The translations under genes and the position numbers were made by a program. The notes beneath the pieces are model-generated. The model was not told where the DNA came from and did no database searches. It saw only the letters and a program-made list of their open reading frames with translations. Shown here piece by piece: positions 18,474-27,519 of a stretch of 36,144 nt of DNA. Position 1 is the first letter of the stretch. Each line of letters starts with the position of its first letter. The stretch comes from an uncultured Bacteroidota bacterium. GTDB taxonomy: Bacteria > Bacteroidota > Bacteroidia > B-17B0 > Aurantibacillaceae. The stretch is from assembly GCA_903928655.1 (NCBI GenBank), contig CAIYSA010000304.1, forward strand, positions 1 through 36,144, given 5' to 3'.

Positions 18474-18586
18474 AGCTCAAATATAATAAAAAACACTTTT
18501 AATAATAGAATTTGTAAATTAGCCTAATGCTAATTGTATGTTAAATTAATATAAACACATTATAAGCTACTTTAAACCCCAACTAA

Positions 18587-19066
18587 ATGAAAAAATATTT
18601 CACTCTAAATCGCATATTTCAATTTACACTTGGAACGCTTATAATTATTCAATTTTTTAGAATTGACAAAACCACTAAACCTTTAAATCCTGACACTGAT
18701 TTTATCACGGTCACACAAACTAATACCGAAATCTCAACTATTTTAAAAACATCTTGCTACGATTGCCATTCAAGTCAACCAACTTATCCTTGGTACACAA
18801 ATATTGCTCCTGTATCTTGGTGGATAAAACATCACATTAATGAAGGTTCGAAGCATTTAAATTTTTCTGATTGGCAAACCTATTCTTTAAAACGAAAAGA
18901 TCATAAATTAGAAGAATGTGTTGAAATGATTGAAGAAGGAGAAATGCCAATGGATTCATATACTTGGATGCACAGTGAAGCAAAATTAAGCAATACACAA
19001 AAACAACTTTTAATAGATTGGTTTAAAGCAGAACGAAGCAAATTAAATTATGTTCCTGAAAATTAA
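18587..19066 (+). CDS. Haem-binding CXXCH protein (Haem_bd family)
   Basis: The 159-residue protein has an N-terminal hydrophobic anchor (about 8-24). A single c-type haem motif CYDCH (57-61) follows, inside SSQPTYPWYTNIAPVSWW, which marks the Haem_bd family. EGEMPMDSYTWMH near residue 127 probably provides the distal Met ligand. The protein should face the periplasm, held to the inner membrane. The electron partner is unknown. Relatives are widespread in Bacteroidota as small stand-alone cytochromes. It is read toward yidC, and a hairpin terminator lies between the two stops. Confidence 0.88.
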   Translation: MKKYFTLNRIFQFTLGTLIIIQFFRIDKTTKPLNPDTDFITVTQTNTEISTILKTSCYDCHSSQPTYPWYTNIAPVSWWIKHHINEGSKHLNFSDWQTYSLKRKDHKLEECVEMIEEGEMPMDSYTWMHSEAKLSNTQKQLLIDWFKAERSKLNYVPEN

Positions 19067-19101
19067 TCCAAAATTTATTTAAGTTAAGATATTGTTGTAA
19101 T

Positions 19102-19137
19102 AAAAAAGACCTTGAATAAATCAAAGTCTTTTTTTAT
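19102..19137 (+). terminator. Bidirectional terminator between the haem protein and yidC
   Basis: GACCTTG (19108-19114) pairs with CAAAGTC (19122-19128), with one C-A mismatch. An A-run lies upstream and a T-run downstream, so it can end transcription from both converging genes. The same hairpin sequence recurs after typA (32561-32597). Confidence 0.65.
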
Positions 19138-19141
19138 TAGT

Positions 19142-20326
19142 TTATTTTTTATTAGGAATTTGTTTTTGCTTAGCCATTTCTTCTAATTTCGCTTGAAATC
19201 CAGATTTCTTTTCAGGCTTTTTCATATTAGCTAATAGTTGGTCCCTTATTTTTCCATCATCAATAAATTTTTTCATTGCAAATGTTTGAAGGAATGTAAT
19301 AACATTCGCTAAAAAGTAATACCAACTTAAACCAGCTGCATAACTATTCATTACTGCTAAAAATATAACTGGCATTAAATACATCATGTATTTCATCCCA
19401 GGCATCTGTGTTTGTTGTGGTTGTAGCATACTGCTATTCATCCACGTGTAAATTATTGTTGAAACAAACATTAATAATGCAAATAAACTTACGTGATCTC
19501 CATAACCCCAAACTTCAAATCCGAAATTATAAATTGAATCGTAAGTCGATAAATCATCTGTCCACAAAAAAGCTTTTTGACGCATTTCGATTGATGCAGG
19601 GAAGAATGCGAATAATGCAATTAAGATTGGAAATTGCAACAACATTGGTAAACAACCCGAAAGAGGATTTGCTCCAGCTCTTCGGTAAAGCGCCATGGTT
19701 TCCTGTTGTTTTTTCATAGGATCGGCATTGTCTTTAAACTTATCATTTATTTCATCAATTTCAGGTTTTAAAACCCTCATTTTTGAACTGCTCATATATG
19801 TTTTATAAGCTATTGGAAATAAAATAGTTTTTAGAATCAGAGTCAATAATAAAATCATGATTCCAGTATTAATGCTTGGCATACTGTTTAATAATGGAAT
19901 TACCATCCATTTATTAATATAGCTAAATACACTAAAGCCTGTTGGTATCATTTTGTCCAAATCCAAATTATAGTTTTTTAATGTATAATAATGTGTTGGT
20001 CCAAAATAAAATGCCATCCCAAATTTTTCATTAGCTGTATGCTTATATGGAATAGTTAATTGCGCTTCAATTCGTTTTACAATTTCTTGTGACGCAGGAT
20101 TTTCATTTGTTTTTACAAAACTTTCCTCTTTACTGAATTCGTTATCAGCAATTAAAGTTGAATTAAAGAAATGTTGCTTAAAACTAATCCATTTAATGTT
20201 TTGTTCATTTAATAAAAACTCCTCATTCTTTCTTGCATTTACATAATCAACACCTTCAATAGCTTGGTTATAATATACTGTTGCTGTTTCACGTTCTTTT
20301 TTAATGTCTTTTTCTTGAGAAGGCAT
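19142..20326 (-). CDS. yidC: C-terminal part of YidC after the TAG (insertase core)
   Basis: If translation restarted at the first ATG after the TAG it would give 394 residues (MPSQEKDIKK...). Residues 1-120 finish the periplasmic domain (KWISFKQHFFNSTLIAD, GMAFYFGPTHYYTLKNYNLDLD). Residues about 150-350 form the conserved insertase core. It includes SSKMRVLKPEIDEIN, YRRAGANPLSGCLPMLLQFP and MNSYAAGLSWYYFLAN. The C-terminus is Lys-rich (KKPEKKSGFQ...QIPNKK), as expected for a ribosome-facing tail. The piece lacks the first membrane helix, so made alone its periplasmic part would have no signal to cross the membrane. Restart is therefore unlikely to yield normal protein. No Shine-Dalgarno sequence is visible. 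Confidence 0.85.
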   Translation of the reverse strand: MPSQEKDIKKERETATVYYNQAIEGVDYVNARKNEEFLLNEQNIKWISFKQHFFNSTLIADNEFSKEESFVKTNENPASQEIVKRIEAQLTIPYKHTANEKFGMAFYFGPTHYYTLKNYNLDLDKMIPTGFSVFSYINKWMVIPLLNSMPSINTGIMILLLTLILKTILFPIAYKTYMSSSKMRVLKPEIDEINDKFKDNADPMKKQQETMALYRRAGANPLSGCLPMLLQFPILIALFAFFPASIEMRQKAFLWTDDLSTYDSIYNFGFEVWGYGDHVSLFALLMFVSTIIYTWMNSSMLQPQQTQMPGMKYMMYLMPVIFLAVMNSYAAGLSWYYFLANVITFLQTFAMKKFIDDGKIRDQLLANMKKPEKKSGFQAKLEEMAKQKQIPNKK

Positions 20327-20335
20327 ACTTTGTGC

Positions 20336-21028
20336 CTAATGTATTTTTACACCATGCGCTTTATTTGAAATAATATTTTGCATCCCTACAAAATTCACAT
20401 CATAATCAAGCATATAATCATTCCCTTTTAAAGTATAGATATATTCAATATAAGTTCCTGGAGTTGCTGTTTCAAGCTTTAATACTAATGTTTTAGAATC
20501 AGCGCCGCTAACTATAATAGATTTATCAGAAGTTTTAAAATAGAAACTATCAGTACTGAATTTCATATTTGAGTACGCGTCGAATTTAATTTGCTGAAAG
20601 GTTGAATCCTTATCAAATAAAATTAATGGCGATTTTTTACCATAACGGTTATATTTTTTCAATTCTACTTTTTCTACAACTGCACCTTTTGTAGAAACAT
20701 AAACTTTTATGTTTTCATTTTCAATCGTTACAATTTCTTTTGTTCCATTTGCTGAAACTGAAAAATCCTTATATTTATTTGATGCAATTGCAAACTTTGC
20801 AGAATCAGATAAATTTGAAGTTACAACTTTTACCGAATCCAATAATTTTTTAGAGGCAACTTCCGCCAATAGCTTTTCTGCATCCATCGCTGTTTTCTCA
20901 ACGAATTCAATGGAATCTTTAATGTCTTTATTCCGTTTAAGTTGTTCTTTATTTGGCCCAGCTAGAGCCAACCAAGTAATTAATATAACTGCAATTAGGC
21001 CTAAACCTATGAGTGATTTTTTATCCAT
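20336..21028 (-). CDS. yidC: N-terminal part of YidC before the TAG
   Basis: These 230 codons begin MDKKSLIGLGLIAVILITWLA, the first membrane helix of YidC. A charged helical linker (about 25-65) and the first two thirds of the periplasmic beta-supersandwich follow, including VSTKGAVVEKVELKKYNRYG and TPGTYIEYIYTLKGNDYML. They end at KAHGVKIH and then TAG. A promoter element (21052-21059) lies close upstream. Translation ending here would release a membrane-anchored, incomplete periplasmic domain with no insertase activity. Confidence 0.88.
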   Translation of the reverse strand: MDKKSLIGLGLIAVILITWLALAGPNKEQLKRNKDIKDSIEFVEKTAMDAEKLLAEVASKKLLDSVKVVTSNLSDSAKFAIASNKYKDFSVSANGTKEIVTIENENIKVYVSTKGAVVEKVELKKYNRYGKKSPLILFDKDSTFQQIKFDAYSNMKFSTDSFYFKTSDKSIIVSGADSKTLVLKLETATPGTYIEYIYTLKGNDYMLDYDVNFVGMQNIISNKAHGVKIH

Positions 21029-21051
21029 GATTTGGAAATATTTTTTGGTTG

Positions 21052-21059
21052 CAAATATA
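21052..21059 (-). promoter_or_regulatory. -7 element upstream of yidC
   Basis: The minus strand reads TATATTTG, a perfect TAnnTTTG, about 24 bases before the yidC ATG. The predicted leader is about 17 bases. No TTG occurs at the correct distance upstream. Confidence 0.4.
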
Positions 21060-21123
21060 TGTTTTTTTACTTACTGAAATAAGCTAAAATTTGTAAATCG
21101 AACAATTTACTAGAGGTATTTTT

Positions 21124-21516
21124 TTAAATAAAGCTTTTGATTTTATTAGCACACTCATCAAACTCTTCTTTTGTGAGGGAAAGTTTAGTGTTACTGAAAT
21201 TCATGTCATGCATTGTATTAATAGGAATTAAATGAAGATGCGCATGTGGCACTTCTAGACCAATAACGGCCATACCAATTCTATTACAAGGAAAAGCAAG
21301 TTTTATAGCAGTAGCAATCTTTTTTGAAAACTCCATTAATCCTAGGTAAGTCTCAGAATCTAAATCAAACAAATAGTCGACTTCTTTTTTTGGAACTATT
21401 AGCGTATGCCCTTTTTTTAATGGAAAAACATCTAAAAAGGCAAGGTAATGCTCATCTTCGGCTATTTTATAGCTAGGGATTTCTCCATTAATTATTTTCG
21501 TGAAAACACTTGGCAC
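21124..21516 (-). CDS. HIT family nucleotide-binding protein
   Basis: The 130-residue protein has the histidine triad HAHLHL (His91, His93, His95) after GLEVP. The N-terminal FTKIINGEIPSYKIAEDE and KGHTLIVPKKEV are typical of the Hint/HinT branch. These enzymes hydrolyse AMP-N or AMP-O bonds such as adenosine phosphoramidates. It follows greA by two bases on the same strand, so the two are translated from one mRNA, a pairing I recall in other Bacteroidota. The cytoplasmic role is housekeeping. The exact substrate is unknown. Confidence 0.92.
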   Translation of the reverse strand: MPSVFTKIINGEIPSYKIAEDEHYLAFLDVFPLKKGHTLIVPKKEVDYLFDLDSETYLGLMEFSKKIATAIKLAFPCNRIGMAVIGLEVPHAHLHLIPINTMHDMNFSNTKLSLTKEEFDECANKIKSFI

Positions 21517-21518
21517 AA

Positions 21519-21992
21519 TTATATTGTAATTTCAAGTATTTGAAATTGAATAATGCCCGCAGGAACTGTAACATCGACTGTATCTCCAACTTTTTTTCCA
21601 ACCAATCCTTTACCTATTGGCGAATCAATTGAAATCTTCCCGGATTTTAAATCAGCCTCATTTTCTGCAACAATGGTATATTTCATTTCCATGTTGTTTT
21701 TCAAATTCTTAATTTTTACAGTTGTTAAAATACTAACCTTATTAATATCAAGTTTTGAACTATCAACAATTCGGGCATTAGCAACAATTTCATCTAATTT
21801 TGCGATTTTTATTTCCAATAAACCTTGATCGTTTTTTGCGGCATCATATTCTGCGTTTTCTGACAAATCACCTTTATCTCTCGCATCTGCAATAGCTTTA
21901 ATAATCATTTTACGCTCAACCGTTTTTAGGTGATTTAACTCATCCTTCAATTTTTTTAATCCTTCTTCTGTATAATATGCTATTGTTGCCAT
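21519..21992 (-). CDS. greA: Transcription elongation factor GreA
   Basis: GreA enters the secondary channel of RNA polymerase and stimulates cleavage of backtracked transcripts. The 157-residue protein has the N-terminal coiled coil (about 8-75) whose tip carries Asp42 and Glu45 in GDLSENAEYDAAK. A C-terminal FKBP-like domain (about 80-157) contains IDSPIGKGLVGKKVGDTVDVTVPAG. Length and motifs are standard. The preceding surface operon ends in a terminator (22008-22045) that lies in the greA leader, so greA likely has its own promoter or depends on read-through. Confidence 0.95.
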   Translation of the reverse strand: MATIAYYTEEGLKKLKDELNHLKTVERKMIIKAIADARDKGDLSENAEYDAAKNDQGLLEIKIAKLDEIVANARIVDSSKLDINKVSILTTVKIKNLKNNMEMKYTIVAENEADLKSGKISIDSPIGKGLVGKKVGDTVDVTVPAGIIQFQILEITI

Positions 21993-22007
21993 GTTTTATG
22001 TATTATT

Positions 22008-22045
22008 AAAAATAAAAGAATCCCGAAATAATCGGGACTCTTTAA
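22008..22045 (-). terminator. Intrinsic terminator of the surface-protein operon
   Basis: TCCCGA (22021-22026) pairs with TCGGGA (22032-22037) around an AATAA loop. On the minus strand it is followed by a T-rich run. It lies about 30 bases past the stop of the PorV/PorQ-family gene and upstream of greA. Confidence 0.7.
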
Positions 22046-22067
22046 AATTATAAATAAAATATTTTGT

Positions 22068-23156
22068 TTAGAAGTTTATTCTAGCTCCAAAAGAGTGAAC
22101 TCCACCAAATGGATTTGTAAATCTGTAAGAATAATCAACACCAAAAGTTGATTTTTTTTCTCCAATTGGAACCTCAACAGTTGCTCCACAAGATGGTCCT
22201 GTAAAAGCAGTAGTTCTTTGTGAGTCTCCTTTAAAAATTCCTTTTTCGGTAACTAAGCCACCACGAACCATAATAATTTCTTTCCAGCTATATTCTACAC
22301 CAAATAAAAAATTATCTTTTGTAAATGAATTAGATGTAAAATTACCGGCCACTGTTAATCTATGTGTTCTTAATTTTCCAGTAGTATCTTGTGTTAAATA
22401 AAAATCATATGCTCCACCTATGTTTAATAAAGCTGGCAAATCAAAAGCTGCAGATTTACTACTCGCAGTTAATTGATATTGGTTTCCATAAGCATTAGTC
22501 ACAGTTCCTTGAATTGATAAACCATCCCCTTTGTATTGCATTTTTGGTCCAACATTTTTTAATCCAACTCCTAAATGCACTTGGTCATATTTACCAGTAT
22601 GGTATTGAATACCTGCATCGATAGAAACACCTTGCGCTTTAACATTATCAATACCTTCGGATAGAACACGTAAAGTTATTCCTCCATAAATATTATCAGA
22701 AAATCCTTTTGCATATGATAATGCAATATTTGTAAAACGTGGCGTAAACGTTCCTAATCCACCTTCTGGCTGATCTTCCGTTGTTCTTTCGATTTTACCA
22801 GCATTAATTGACATAATACCAATACCAATTGCTCCGGTTTCTCCTACTCTTTGAGAAATACCAAAAGTATTAATATTAATACCTGTTCCAACTAACCAAG
22901 CCGAACGCATAAACATTATTTCTGTTTTGCGAGTAAATGCTAAGCCTGCAACATTTGTGTACTGGGATTCTAAACCACGAGTACGAGAAGTATTACAACT
23001 TGCCCAACCAGCAGAACGAGCATATGGATTAATTAATAATTGTGACGCTCCAGCTTGACCAGCACGTTCTGGATTTCCGGCTTGCATTTGAATGCTAGAA
23101 AACACAATTGAACCTGTTAAAGTTAGATTTATTGCTATATTTTTTATTGACTTCAT
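22068..23156 (-). CDS. PorV/PorQ-family outer-membrane barrel protein
   Basis: The 362-residue protein has a signal peptide (about 1-26). A beta-barrel of the PorV/PorQ (DUF3308) family follows. It opens with the usual GASQLLINPYARSAGWASC segment and continues through Gly/aromatic-rich strands to the final ...FGARINF, whose terminal Phe is the BAM signal. True PorV shuttles type 9 secretion (T9SS) cargo from the SprA/Sov translocon to the attachment complex. This copy differs from PorV as I remember it and sits in an operon with a receptor and a giant secreted protein. I read it as a paralog serving that cargo. It is the last gene of the operon, 28 bases after the 1438-residue gene. Confidence 0.85.
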   Translation of the reverse strand: MKSIKNIAINLTLTGSIVFSSIQMQAGNPERAGQAGASQLLINPYARSAGWASCNTSRTRGLESQYTNVAGLAFTRKTEIMFMRSAWLVGTGININTFGISQRVGETGAIGIGIMSINAGKIERTTEDQPEGGLGTFTPRFTNIALSYAKGFSDNIYGGITLRVLSEGIDNVKAQGVSIDAGIQYHTGKYDQVHLGVGLKNVGPKMQYKGDGLSIQGTVTNAYGNQYQLTASSKSAAFDLPALLNIGGAYDFYLTQDTTGKLRTHRLTVAGNFTSNSFTKDNFLFGVEYSWKEIIMVRGGLVTEKGIFKGDSQRTTAFTGPSCGATVEVPIGEKKSTFGVDYSYRFTNPFGGVHSFGARINF

Positions 23157-23184
23157 AATTTCTTGTTTTATTAAAAATTAAAGG

Positions 23185-26100
23185 TTAGTAGCTTTGTAAA
23201 TCTAAAGGGCGCATTACACCAAACCATTTTAATATTTTTTCCCCTACTCCTGGTACATCAACATAAATGATATATAAACCACTCGCAACAGGAATCCCGC
23301 TTTGATTTTTTATATCCCAATCTTGATAAGGTAACCGTTTAGAATGTACATATTCTGATGAACTAACATTAATATCTTCTTGGCCAGAAACATCGCGATC
23401 AAATGTTCTTACTAAAGTCCCATTCATTGTAAAGATTTTTATTTTACATTTATTTGGCAAATTAGTAATTCTTACAACATTATCTAATCTATTTTGCTCA
23501 TAGCTAGAATACGCATAATATGGATTTGGAACAACATTAATTAAATCTAAGGCAGATTTTGCTTTATCAGCGTTATTAATATCTGAAAAAATATCAGCAG
23601 TACTAAAAGTATATAAACCAAAATTATTATTTTTTGGAGACGAAAGTGTATCTGTAGAGAAATTTGCATACTGAACTGCAGAAGGCATTGTAGGACAAGC
23701 CGCAGTACCTGGTGCAAAAATATTTAAAGCGTCAAAGTAAGAACCAGCCATACCTTTCTTATATGGTTTTTTAACTCTTAATCTCACTTTTGCATCACAA
23801 GGCATATTTGCAGGATTGGAAAACGCATATCGGCTATCAGTTAATAATGGCATACTTACCCACATTGCATCTGACCATATGTTTTTCATAATAATATCAA
23901 TTTGTGAACCAGCAGCTGGAGCCGCTCTTTTATATTGATTTGCAAAATCTTTATAATTAGTATAATTTCCAGAACCGATAAATTGACCAGTTGCATATTT
24001 AGTTCCACTTCTACTGTGCCCAAATACATAAATATAATGTCTTCCTCCAAAAGCATAACGGTATCCCGTTTGTGTTGAAACAGTTGTTGGATTCCATACC
24101 ATATCGGATCCATTATTAGCGCTTTGGTAAGCATCTTCTCCAAAAGCAATATTTAATCGCTCACCAGTTTCAATATTTACAGCATAACCAGGAAACCAGC
24201 TACAGCCATAACTTAAAGTGTCTAAAATTGCTTCTGAAGTATTACAACCTGCAGAGCCCCAAGGAATACCTTGTTTATCAACAGAACGAGATCTACGCAA
24301 ATCGAATTTTTTAGCAGCAGTTGGATTGGCAGCAGCCTCATCACATTGTTCAATTACAAGCGATCTAGTCCATTTACTTTTATCTGTAGTTAAAACTATA
24401 TCCACACTTGATAAATTTCTTAAATCAAATGGCGAACTTAAAACACCTGAACCAGAATACATACCACCATAACCTGGCGCTCCAGATGTTGGAGTGTTTG
24501 GTAAAACTGCAGTGGTTCCATATTTATAAGGTGCAACTAAACAGTATGGTGACCATGTTCCTCCTAATGCTCCTTCAAACACTTGATTAGGGTCTACAAA
24601 TGCATCAGAACCAGAACTGTTAACGAAATTAAAATCGTTTTGGTTTAAATCAGTTGGGCTTTGATATGAACCAGAACGAATCCAATTATTTCCATCAGTT
24701 CCATCTCTATCAGGAACACCAGTTAACCAAATTTTTGTAGGATCAGAAAAACTCAAAGTAGCTTCTAATAAATCACCTTTTTGAACCGTTTTATCAGTTA
24801 AAGCATTTGTTGGAGATGATACTGATGCAATCTCTAAAACTTGTCCAATATTTACAGATAAGCCAATTTCACTAAAGTAAAATTCTTCGCCAATTTTAAT
24901 CGATTTACAAGGCTTATACTCTTTATTATTTGTTAAGTCTTTTAAAACCCAAGTAACACTATCGCCAACAATTGACCCATACTTTGCACTCTTATTAGAT
25001 ACTTTGTCGCTAATATTATAAACACAAGCATTAGCAAGAGCTGCACTTTGATCTGAATAATAATTTTTCTTAATAAAAGTAACAGAAAACTCAGAGTTGG
25101 GAACATTTAAAGGGTCAACTACTCTAATATTAATAGGTCCTTTTCCATTAGCGTAAACTAATTTATCAACTCTACCGCCATTAGATACAATCTGATCTTC
25201 TGTTTCTTGAGTTAAATCTAAAACATTGCCGCCATTACCTTGGCCTTCAAGCCTTGAAATTTTTGGTCCATAACCATAATATGAATTTGCACCAGTACCA
25301 GATTTTTCAGGATCTGGAATGTGAGGAATTCCATACGCTTTCTTAGATTTACGACCTTCTAAATATGGACGTTTTTGCCCTAAAGAACTTGGTAAGTTTT
25401 GACCAGACCAACTTACATCCTCTTTATATTCAGCATATTGATTATAAGCATAAGCCACGGTTAAAAAATAATATTGTTTATTATTAATTACCTTTTTATC
25501 ACTAAAGCTTGAAAACTCATCTTTCGTAAAATGAAATGTAGAAGCTAAACCATTATCAGTTCCTTCAGCTTTAAGAATTGCTAAATCACCACCCGAAGTA
25601 GCGTCATATTCATAATTTACCAAACGCTTAATCCCATTATTGATATCACAACTAAAAACTAATTTTGCTTTACCAAGATCAGTTAAATCTTCTTGAGAAA
25701 CCGATTGATTACGAAGTTGATAAACTTTAAATCCTTCAAAATGATAATATCTATCAACATTGTTAAATAAGGTTGTTGTATTTGTACCAGTACCAATAGA
25801 TGTTACAGTATCTACAATAATTGACACATCTAATTCCTTATATTGATTTAAATAATTATTTGAGTTGCTTTTATTTGTAAAATATAAAATCAATTCATTG
25901 TCTAATTCTTGAATGGTCATGTCTGGAGCTTCAGGACCACTTAATACTTTAAAACAGTTATCAAATAAAGCTTGAGCTTTATCATCAGCTATTTTTAATA
26001 AAGGAATTGCAGATTTAGGTGTATTTGGAGCACTTGCTTTTGCCCAAGGTAAACCAACGGTTACAAAGTTTACCGCTCCTGGCTCTAATTCGAAAGGACC

Positions 26101-27501
26101 AGAAGATTGCATAAATCGTCTATCGCCCGGAGGTGCAGATTCTTCCCAATTTGCAGGACCGCAAGGACTATTTGTATAAGTGGTTCCAGGAAATGCAAAG
26201 CTTGTTGGAATTGATCCACCGTATCCACTTGCAGCATCACAAGTAAATGGCGTGCCATCTCTCCAAAAACCAGTCATATATTGGTAATATTGAACTGCAT
26301 TACCAGGATCGGTTGTATTAAGGTTAACCCCAGCAAAACTATTATTGAAAAATAAAAATTTAGTCATTCCCATTTGCTCACCTGGCTCATCAGAAAGTCC
26401 GTTCTGATTATCGTCAATACCATTTACTGTATTTATTGGCCCTTGAAAAAAGTCGCAACCTAACGCTGGTATATAATCTCCGTAACCATTTGTGCCGCCA
26501 GCTGTTTCGTCATAAGCATCTCCATTATAGATAAACCCTAATCCTCTTTTAACATCACAACCAATATAATCATCTTTATAATAGCCTAAATCAGCATCTG
26601 TCCAAACTGTCATATAAGAATCAACCAATTTAAATGAAGAACGATTAATAATTTGATAGTTATAAAACGTCATATTATTAATGTCATCCGTTGTTTTGAA
26701 AGCAAAAGCCTGAGCGCGAACTTCTAACCCAATAGCTTTACCCCCAGTTGCTTGATGAACATCTCCTTTATCATTATAAACCCACCATAAGGTTTCATCA
26801 CCAAACACGCGTGCTTTACATACTCCTAAATTATCTTTACCTGCATTATTATAAACATCATAATACGGGTAATCACCTTGTTCTGGCTCATATACGCCAT
26901 CACCACCTGAAACACCAAATTTATCAACCCAAGGAGCTAAATATGGATCTTGATTTAACGATAAATCGCCAGTTCCAGGCCAATTTTTTATATTATTTGT
27001 AACTGATCCTCCAGCTAAAACAAATGCATCAACCTCTGAACGAGTAATTTTGAAAATCTTATCATATTGCTGACAGATATCGCTAGTAATAGATGCATCA
27101 ACAGTACTTAACGGACCAGTCCAAAAATCGATACCGCCTTGACGGTATGTTTGCGCAGCAATTTTTAATTGTCCACCTAGGTCAAGCCCTCCAAACCATA
27201 CATTACCAGCAAAGTTTGATGAAATCCACTTAGATTTTTCTTCTACTTTTGGGATTACATAATACGAATTTCCTGAACCAAATAAATCCCACCACATGTC
27301 TGAACCAGAATAAATAATGGTTCTAACATTGTTTACAGCTAATTCTGCAGAAGATTGAGCTGCAGAACAACCTGCCATTACTTTACTTGTTTCAGAAGAT
27401 CTGAAAACTGATCCTTCTCGTTCTTTTGCATTAACACACATTACACTAAGTGAAGCTGCAGCTATTAAAAGATGTTTGTTTAAATTGTTTCTAGTTTGCA
27501 T
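23185..27501 (-). CDS. Giant secreted surface protein with FlgD-like C-terminal domain
   Basis: The 1438-residue protein begins with a signal peptide (about 1-25, AAASLSVMCVNA). The body is rich in Gly, Asn, Tyr and Asp with no enzyme motif I recognise. GIDDNQNGLSDEPGEQ (near 365) looks like a calcium-binding loop. The last 90 residues form an Ig-like FlgD/T9SS-type domain: VPNPYYAYSSYEQNRLDNVV, IKIFTMNGTLVRTFDRD and SGIPVASGLYIIYVDVPGVG. Unlike a usual type-A T9SS signal it continues past the final strand with KWFGVMRPLDLQSY. It is the middle gene of a three-gene operon, 18 bases after the receptor. Surface display or secretion by T9SS is an inference. The family is large in Bacteroidota, but I know of no assigned function. 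Confidence 0.8.
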   Translation of the reverse strand: MQTRNNLNKHLLIAAASLSVMCVNAKEREGSVFRSSETSKVMAGCSAAQSSAELAVNNVRTIIYSGSDMWWDLFGSGNSYYVIPKVEEKSKWISSNFAGNVWFGGLDLGGQLKIAAQTYRQGGIDFWTGPLSTVDASITSDICQQYDKIFKITRSEVDAFVLAGGSVTNNIKNWPGTGDLSLNQDPYLAPWVDKFGVSGGDGVYEPEQGDYPYYDVYNNAGKDNLGVCKARVFGDETLWWVYNDKGDVHQATGGKAIGLEVRAQAFAFKTTDDINNMTFYNYQIINRSSFKLVDSYMTVWTDADLGYYKDDYIGCDVKRGLGFIYNGDAYDETAGGTNGYGDYIPALGCDFFQGPINTVNGIDDNQNGLSDEPGEQMGMTKFLFFNNSFAGVNLNTTDPGNAVQYYQYMTGFWRDGTPFTCDAASGYGGSIPTSFAFPGTTYTNSPCGPANWEESAPPGDRRFMQSSGPFELEPGAVNFVTVGLPWAKASAPNTPKSAIPLLKIADDKAQALFDNCFKVLSGPEAPDMTIQELDNELILYFTNKSNSNNYLNQYKELDVSIIVDTVTSIGTGTNTTTLFNNVDRYYHFEGFKVYQLRNQSVSQEDLTDLGKAKLVFSCDINNGIKRLVNYEYDATSGGDLAILKAEGTDNGLASTFHFTKDEFSSFSDKKVINNKQYYFLTVAYAYNQYAEYKEDVSWSGQNLPSSLGQKRPYLEGRKSKKAYGIPHIPDPEKSGTGANSYYGYGPKISRLEGQGNGGNVLDLTQETEDQIVSNGGRVDKLVYANGKGPINIRVVDPLNVPNSEFSVTFIKKNYYSDQSAALANACVYNISDKVSNKSAKYGSIVGDSVTWVLKDLTNNKEYKPCKSIKIGEEFYFSEIGLSVNIGQVLEIASVSSPTNALTDKTVQKGDLLEATLSFSDPTKIWLTGVPDRDGTDGNNWIRSGSYQSPTDLNQNDFNFVNSSGSDAFVDPNQVFEGALGGTWSPYCLVAPYKYGTTAVLPNTPTSGAPGYGGMYSGSGVLSSPFDLRNLSSVDIVLTTDKSKWTRSLVIEQCDEAAANPTAAKKFDLRRSRSVDKQGIPWGSAGCNTSEAILDTLSYGCSWFPGYAVNIETGERLNIAFGEDAYQSANNGSDMVWNPTTVSTQTGYRYAFGGRHYIYVFGHSRSGTKYATGQFIGSGNYTNYKDFANQYKRAAPAAGSQIDIIMKNIWSDAMWVSMPLLTDSRYAFSNPANMPCDAKVRLRVKKPYKKGMAGSYFDALNIFAPGTAACPTMPSAVQYANFSTDTLSSPKNNNFGLYTFSTADIFSDINNADKAKSALDLINVVPNPYYAYSSYEQNRLDNVVRITNLPNKCKIKIFTMNGTLVRTFDRDVSGQEDINVSSSEYVHSKRLPYQDWDIKNQSGIPVASGLYIIYVDVPGVGEKILKWFGVMRPLDLQSY

Positions 27502-27519
27502 AATTGAATATTTTATTTA

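Larger units (their letters stand above)
19142..21028 (-). pseudogene. yidC: yidC, one frame of 628 codons broken by an in-frame TAG
   Basis: YidC inserts and folds inner-membrane proteins, alone or with SecYEG, and is normally essential. Codons 1-230 and 235-628 lie in the same frame. They are joined by TAG at 20336-20338 followed by GCA CAA AGT and then ATG. Together they make a full-length Bacteroidota YidC: first membrane helix, periplasmic beta domain, five-helix core and basic tail. No frameshift or lost sequence is apparent. In relatives as I remember them a Trp sits nine residues before the Glu-Lys pair, exactly where TAG stands here, so a single TGG-to-TAG change would explain it. 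It could be an assembly error, a recent mutation or a read-through codon. TAG ends pepP and the CDF gene here. The two halves are described separately. Confidence 0.8.

Noticed and set aside
19408-19719. Plus-strand frame of 103 codons inside yidC
   Set aside because: It is a shadow on the opposite strand of the conserved YidC core.
19142-21028. TAG as a genome-wide sense codon (stop-codon reassignment)
   Set aside because: TAG is the stop of pepP and of the CDF gene at normal family lengths, so general recoding does not fit. Local read-through remains open.
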